From an uncultured Collinsella sp. (GTDB taxonomy: Bacteria > Actinomycetota > Coriobacteriia > Coriobacteriales > Coriobacteriaceae), in assembly GCA_934654775.1 (NCBI GenBank), contig CAKUGR010000002.1:1-64000 (forward strand): a stretch of DNA of 64,000 nt. The letters are read 5' to 3'. Positions 62,968 to 64,000 of the stretch are shown piece after piece (the first letter of the stretch is position 1; every line of letters begins with the position of its first letter). The notes under the pieces are model-generated. The model was not told the origin of the DNA and did no database searches. It saw only the letters and a list, made by a program, of their open reading frames with translations. The translations under genes and the position numbers were made by a program.

Positions 62968-63884
62968 TCGAAAGCACCTACCAGCTCGTTGATGTCCTTC
63001 ACGCCCTGGGACTCGGCCCAGGCCTCGAGCTCGTGCGCGATCTTGATCGAGGCGCACGGATCGACGAAGTTGGCCATACCGACCGACACGCAGGTAGCGC
63101 CAGCCAGGATAAACTCGGCCGCGTCCTCTCCGGTCATGACGCCGCCGACGCCGTTGATGGGGATATCGACGGCCTGGGCAACCTCCCAGACCATGCGCAC
63201 GGCGATGTGGTGGCACAGCGGGCCCGAAAGGCCGCCCTTGGGCTTGGCCACGCGGGACTTGCGGGTGTGAACGTCGATGGCCATACCCTGGATGGAGTTA
63301 ATGACCGAAAGGCCATCGGCACCGGCGGCCTCGAGAGCCTTGGCAATCTCGGCAACGTTGACCGGAGCCATCTTTACGAACAGCGGCTTGTCGGTCACCT
63401 TGCGGCACGCGGCCATGACAGCAGAGGCGCCCTCGGGCGTGGAGCCCATGGCGGCACCGCCGGCGGCAATGTTGGGGCAGCTCACATTGATCTCATAGCC
63501 GGCAGCCCAGGGGCACAGCTCGACATACATCTCGAGCGCACGGACAAACTCGTCCACGGAATGACCGGCAACCTGGCAGATGACCTGGCAGCCGTCCTTG
63601 GAGAGCTGCTCGAGCCACGGACCGGACTCGCGGGCGAAAGCGGCCACACCGGGGTTCTGAAGGCCCACGGAATTGATCATGCCGCCGGGGATCTCGGCCA
63701 TGCGGGGTGCGGGATTGCCGGGCCAGGGCTCAGCAGCGCAGCCCTTGGTGGTGATGGCGCCCAGCTGAGAGACATCGAAGAAGTTCTGGAACTGCCAACC
63801 GTAGCCAAAGGTACCGGCTGCGGTGTTGATGGGGTTCTGCATCTTGACGCCGCCGAAATCGACGGCCATGTTCACGGTACCCAC
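62961..63884 (-). CDS. pyrD: Dihydroorotate dehydrogenase, class 1B catalytic subunit
   Basis: A 307-residue FMN enzyme that oxidises dihydroorotate. The catalytic base is the Cys of NVSCPNIAAGG, the class 1 signature, and the class 1B assignment follows from the adjacent pyrK gene. The GTG at 63884 overlaps the pyrK stop (TAGTG); an ATG five codons later (63869) is an alternative start. Confidence 0.95.
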   Translation of the reverse strand: MGTVNMAVDFGGVKMQNPINTAAGTFGYGWQFQNFFDVSQLGAITTKGCAAEPWPGNPAPRMAEIPGGMINSVGLQNPGVAAFARESGPWLEQLSKDGCQVICQVAGHSVDEFVRALEMYVELCPWAAGYEINVSCPNIAAGGAAMGSTPEGASAVMAACRKVTDKPLFVKMAPVNVAEIAKALEAAGADGLSVINSIQGMAIDVHTRKSRVAKPKGGLSGPLCHHIAVRMVWEVAQAVDIPINGVGGVMTGEDAAEFILAGATCVSVGMANFVDPCASIKIAHELEAWAESQGVKDINELVGAFEC

Positions 63885-64000
63885 TAGAAGACCACCACCT
63901 TGGAAGCATCAAACACGGGGCCGCACATGCAGGCGCCCTTCATACCGTCGACCGTCTCGACGTTGCAGGTGTTGCAGGCGCCAAAGCCACAGCTCATCAT
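63884..64000 (-). CDS. pyrK: Dihydroorotate dehydrogenase electron-transfer subunit, C-terminal part
   Basis: The window edge cuts this gene; 38 codons remain. They hold the [2Fe-2S] cysteines CGFGACNTC and CMCG, the hallmark of the PyrK C-terminus. PyrK passes electrons from PyrD to NAD+. The stop overlaps the pyrD start. Confidence 0.92.
   Translation of the reverse strand: MMSCGFGACNTCNVETVDGMKGACMCGPVFDASKVVVF

Noticed and set aside
1..64000. tRNA, rRNA, CRISPR array, insertion sequence or prophage
   Set aside because: I looked for cloverleaf ends, regular spaced repeats, transposase or integrase motifs and phage genes, and saw none.

Overview
The window looks like chromosomal DNA of a Coriobacteriia actinobacterium, most likely Collinsella or a close relative (inference). 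It combines actinobacterial genes (mihF, a GarA-type FHA protein next to an FtsR-like MerR regulator) with gene order otherwise familiar from Bacillota (comEA-comEC-holA-rpsT-lepA, phoH-ybeY-dgkA-era-recO, pgsA-cinA-recA-rny-spoVS-miaB). It also has DUF6273 proteins and a SpoVS homologue. I see no rRNA, tRNA, CRISPR array, insertion sequence or prophage.

Positions 1-10,450 are accessory. A gene-free stretch (1-540) holds many stem-loops, including a fully nested four-stem fold at 167-292. Then come a secreted protein joining an Flp-type prepilin signal to a DUF6273 domain, a divergent zinc-ribbon/repeat membrane protein, and a small membrane protein. A decayed DUF6273 paralogue is joined directly to a truncated histidine kinase. 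A visibly GC-richer six-gene block follows: two-component system, YxeA-like secreted protein, and an ABC transporter of the lantibiotic-immunity/bacitracin-resistance type. No lanthipeptide precursor is visible.

Positions 10,800-22,150 run mostly left to right: CDP-alcohol phosphatidyltransferase, GarA-like FHA, FtsR-like MerR, apt, an NlpC/P60 hydrolase, DegV, then (minus) a DUF1836 regulator and trxB, then a GT28-type glycosyltransferase. After a repeat-rich spacer come dut, nrdR and a LysM protein on minus. The LysM gene is divergent from lexA, with three SOS boxes between them, and a DUF1624 membrane gene is coupled to lexA.

Positions 22,141-64,000 are one very dense minus-strand housekeeping region: hflX, miaA, miaB, spoVS, a stand-alone GHKL ATPase, rny, recX, recA, cinA, pgsA, rimO, yajQ, rodZ, ftsK, rnj, pnp, rpsO, recO, era, dgkA, ybeY, phoH, mtaB, dnaJ, a membrane-anchored DnaJ, hemW, dus, lepA, rpsT, holA, comEC, comEA, thiI, rpoZ, gmk, mihF, pyrF, pyrD and the end of pyrK. 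Themes are tRNA modification, RNA decay, DNA repair and uptake, and cell division.

The observations most worth following are: an identical spaced motif (AACCAAAnnnnGACCAAA) upstream of both recA and comEA; a shared operator-like sequence linking the degV promoter to the DUF1836 regulator gene; a palindromic repeat present in two inverted copies with a compensatory base-pair change; the GHKL ATPase between rny and spoVS; the DnaJ with a C-terminal membrane domain; and a GarA-type protein that keeps only one of the two phospho-threonines.
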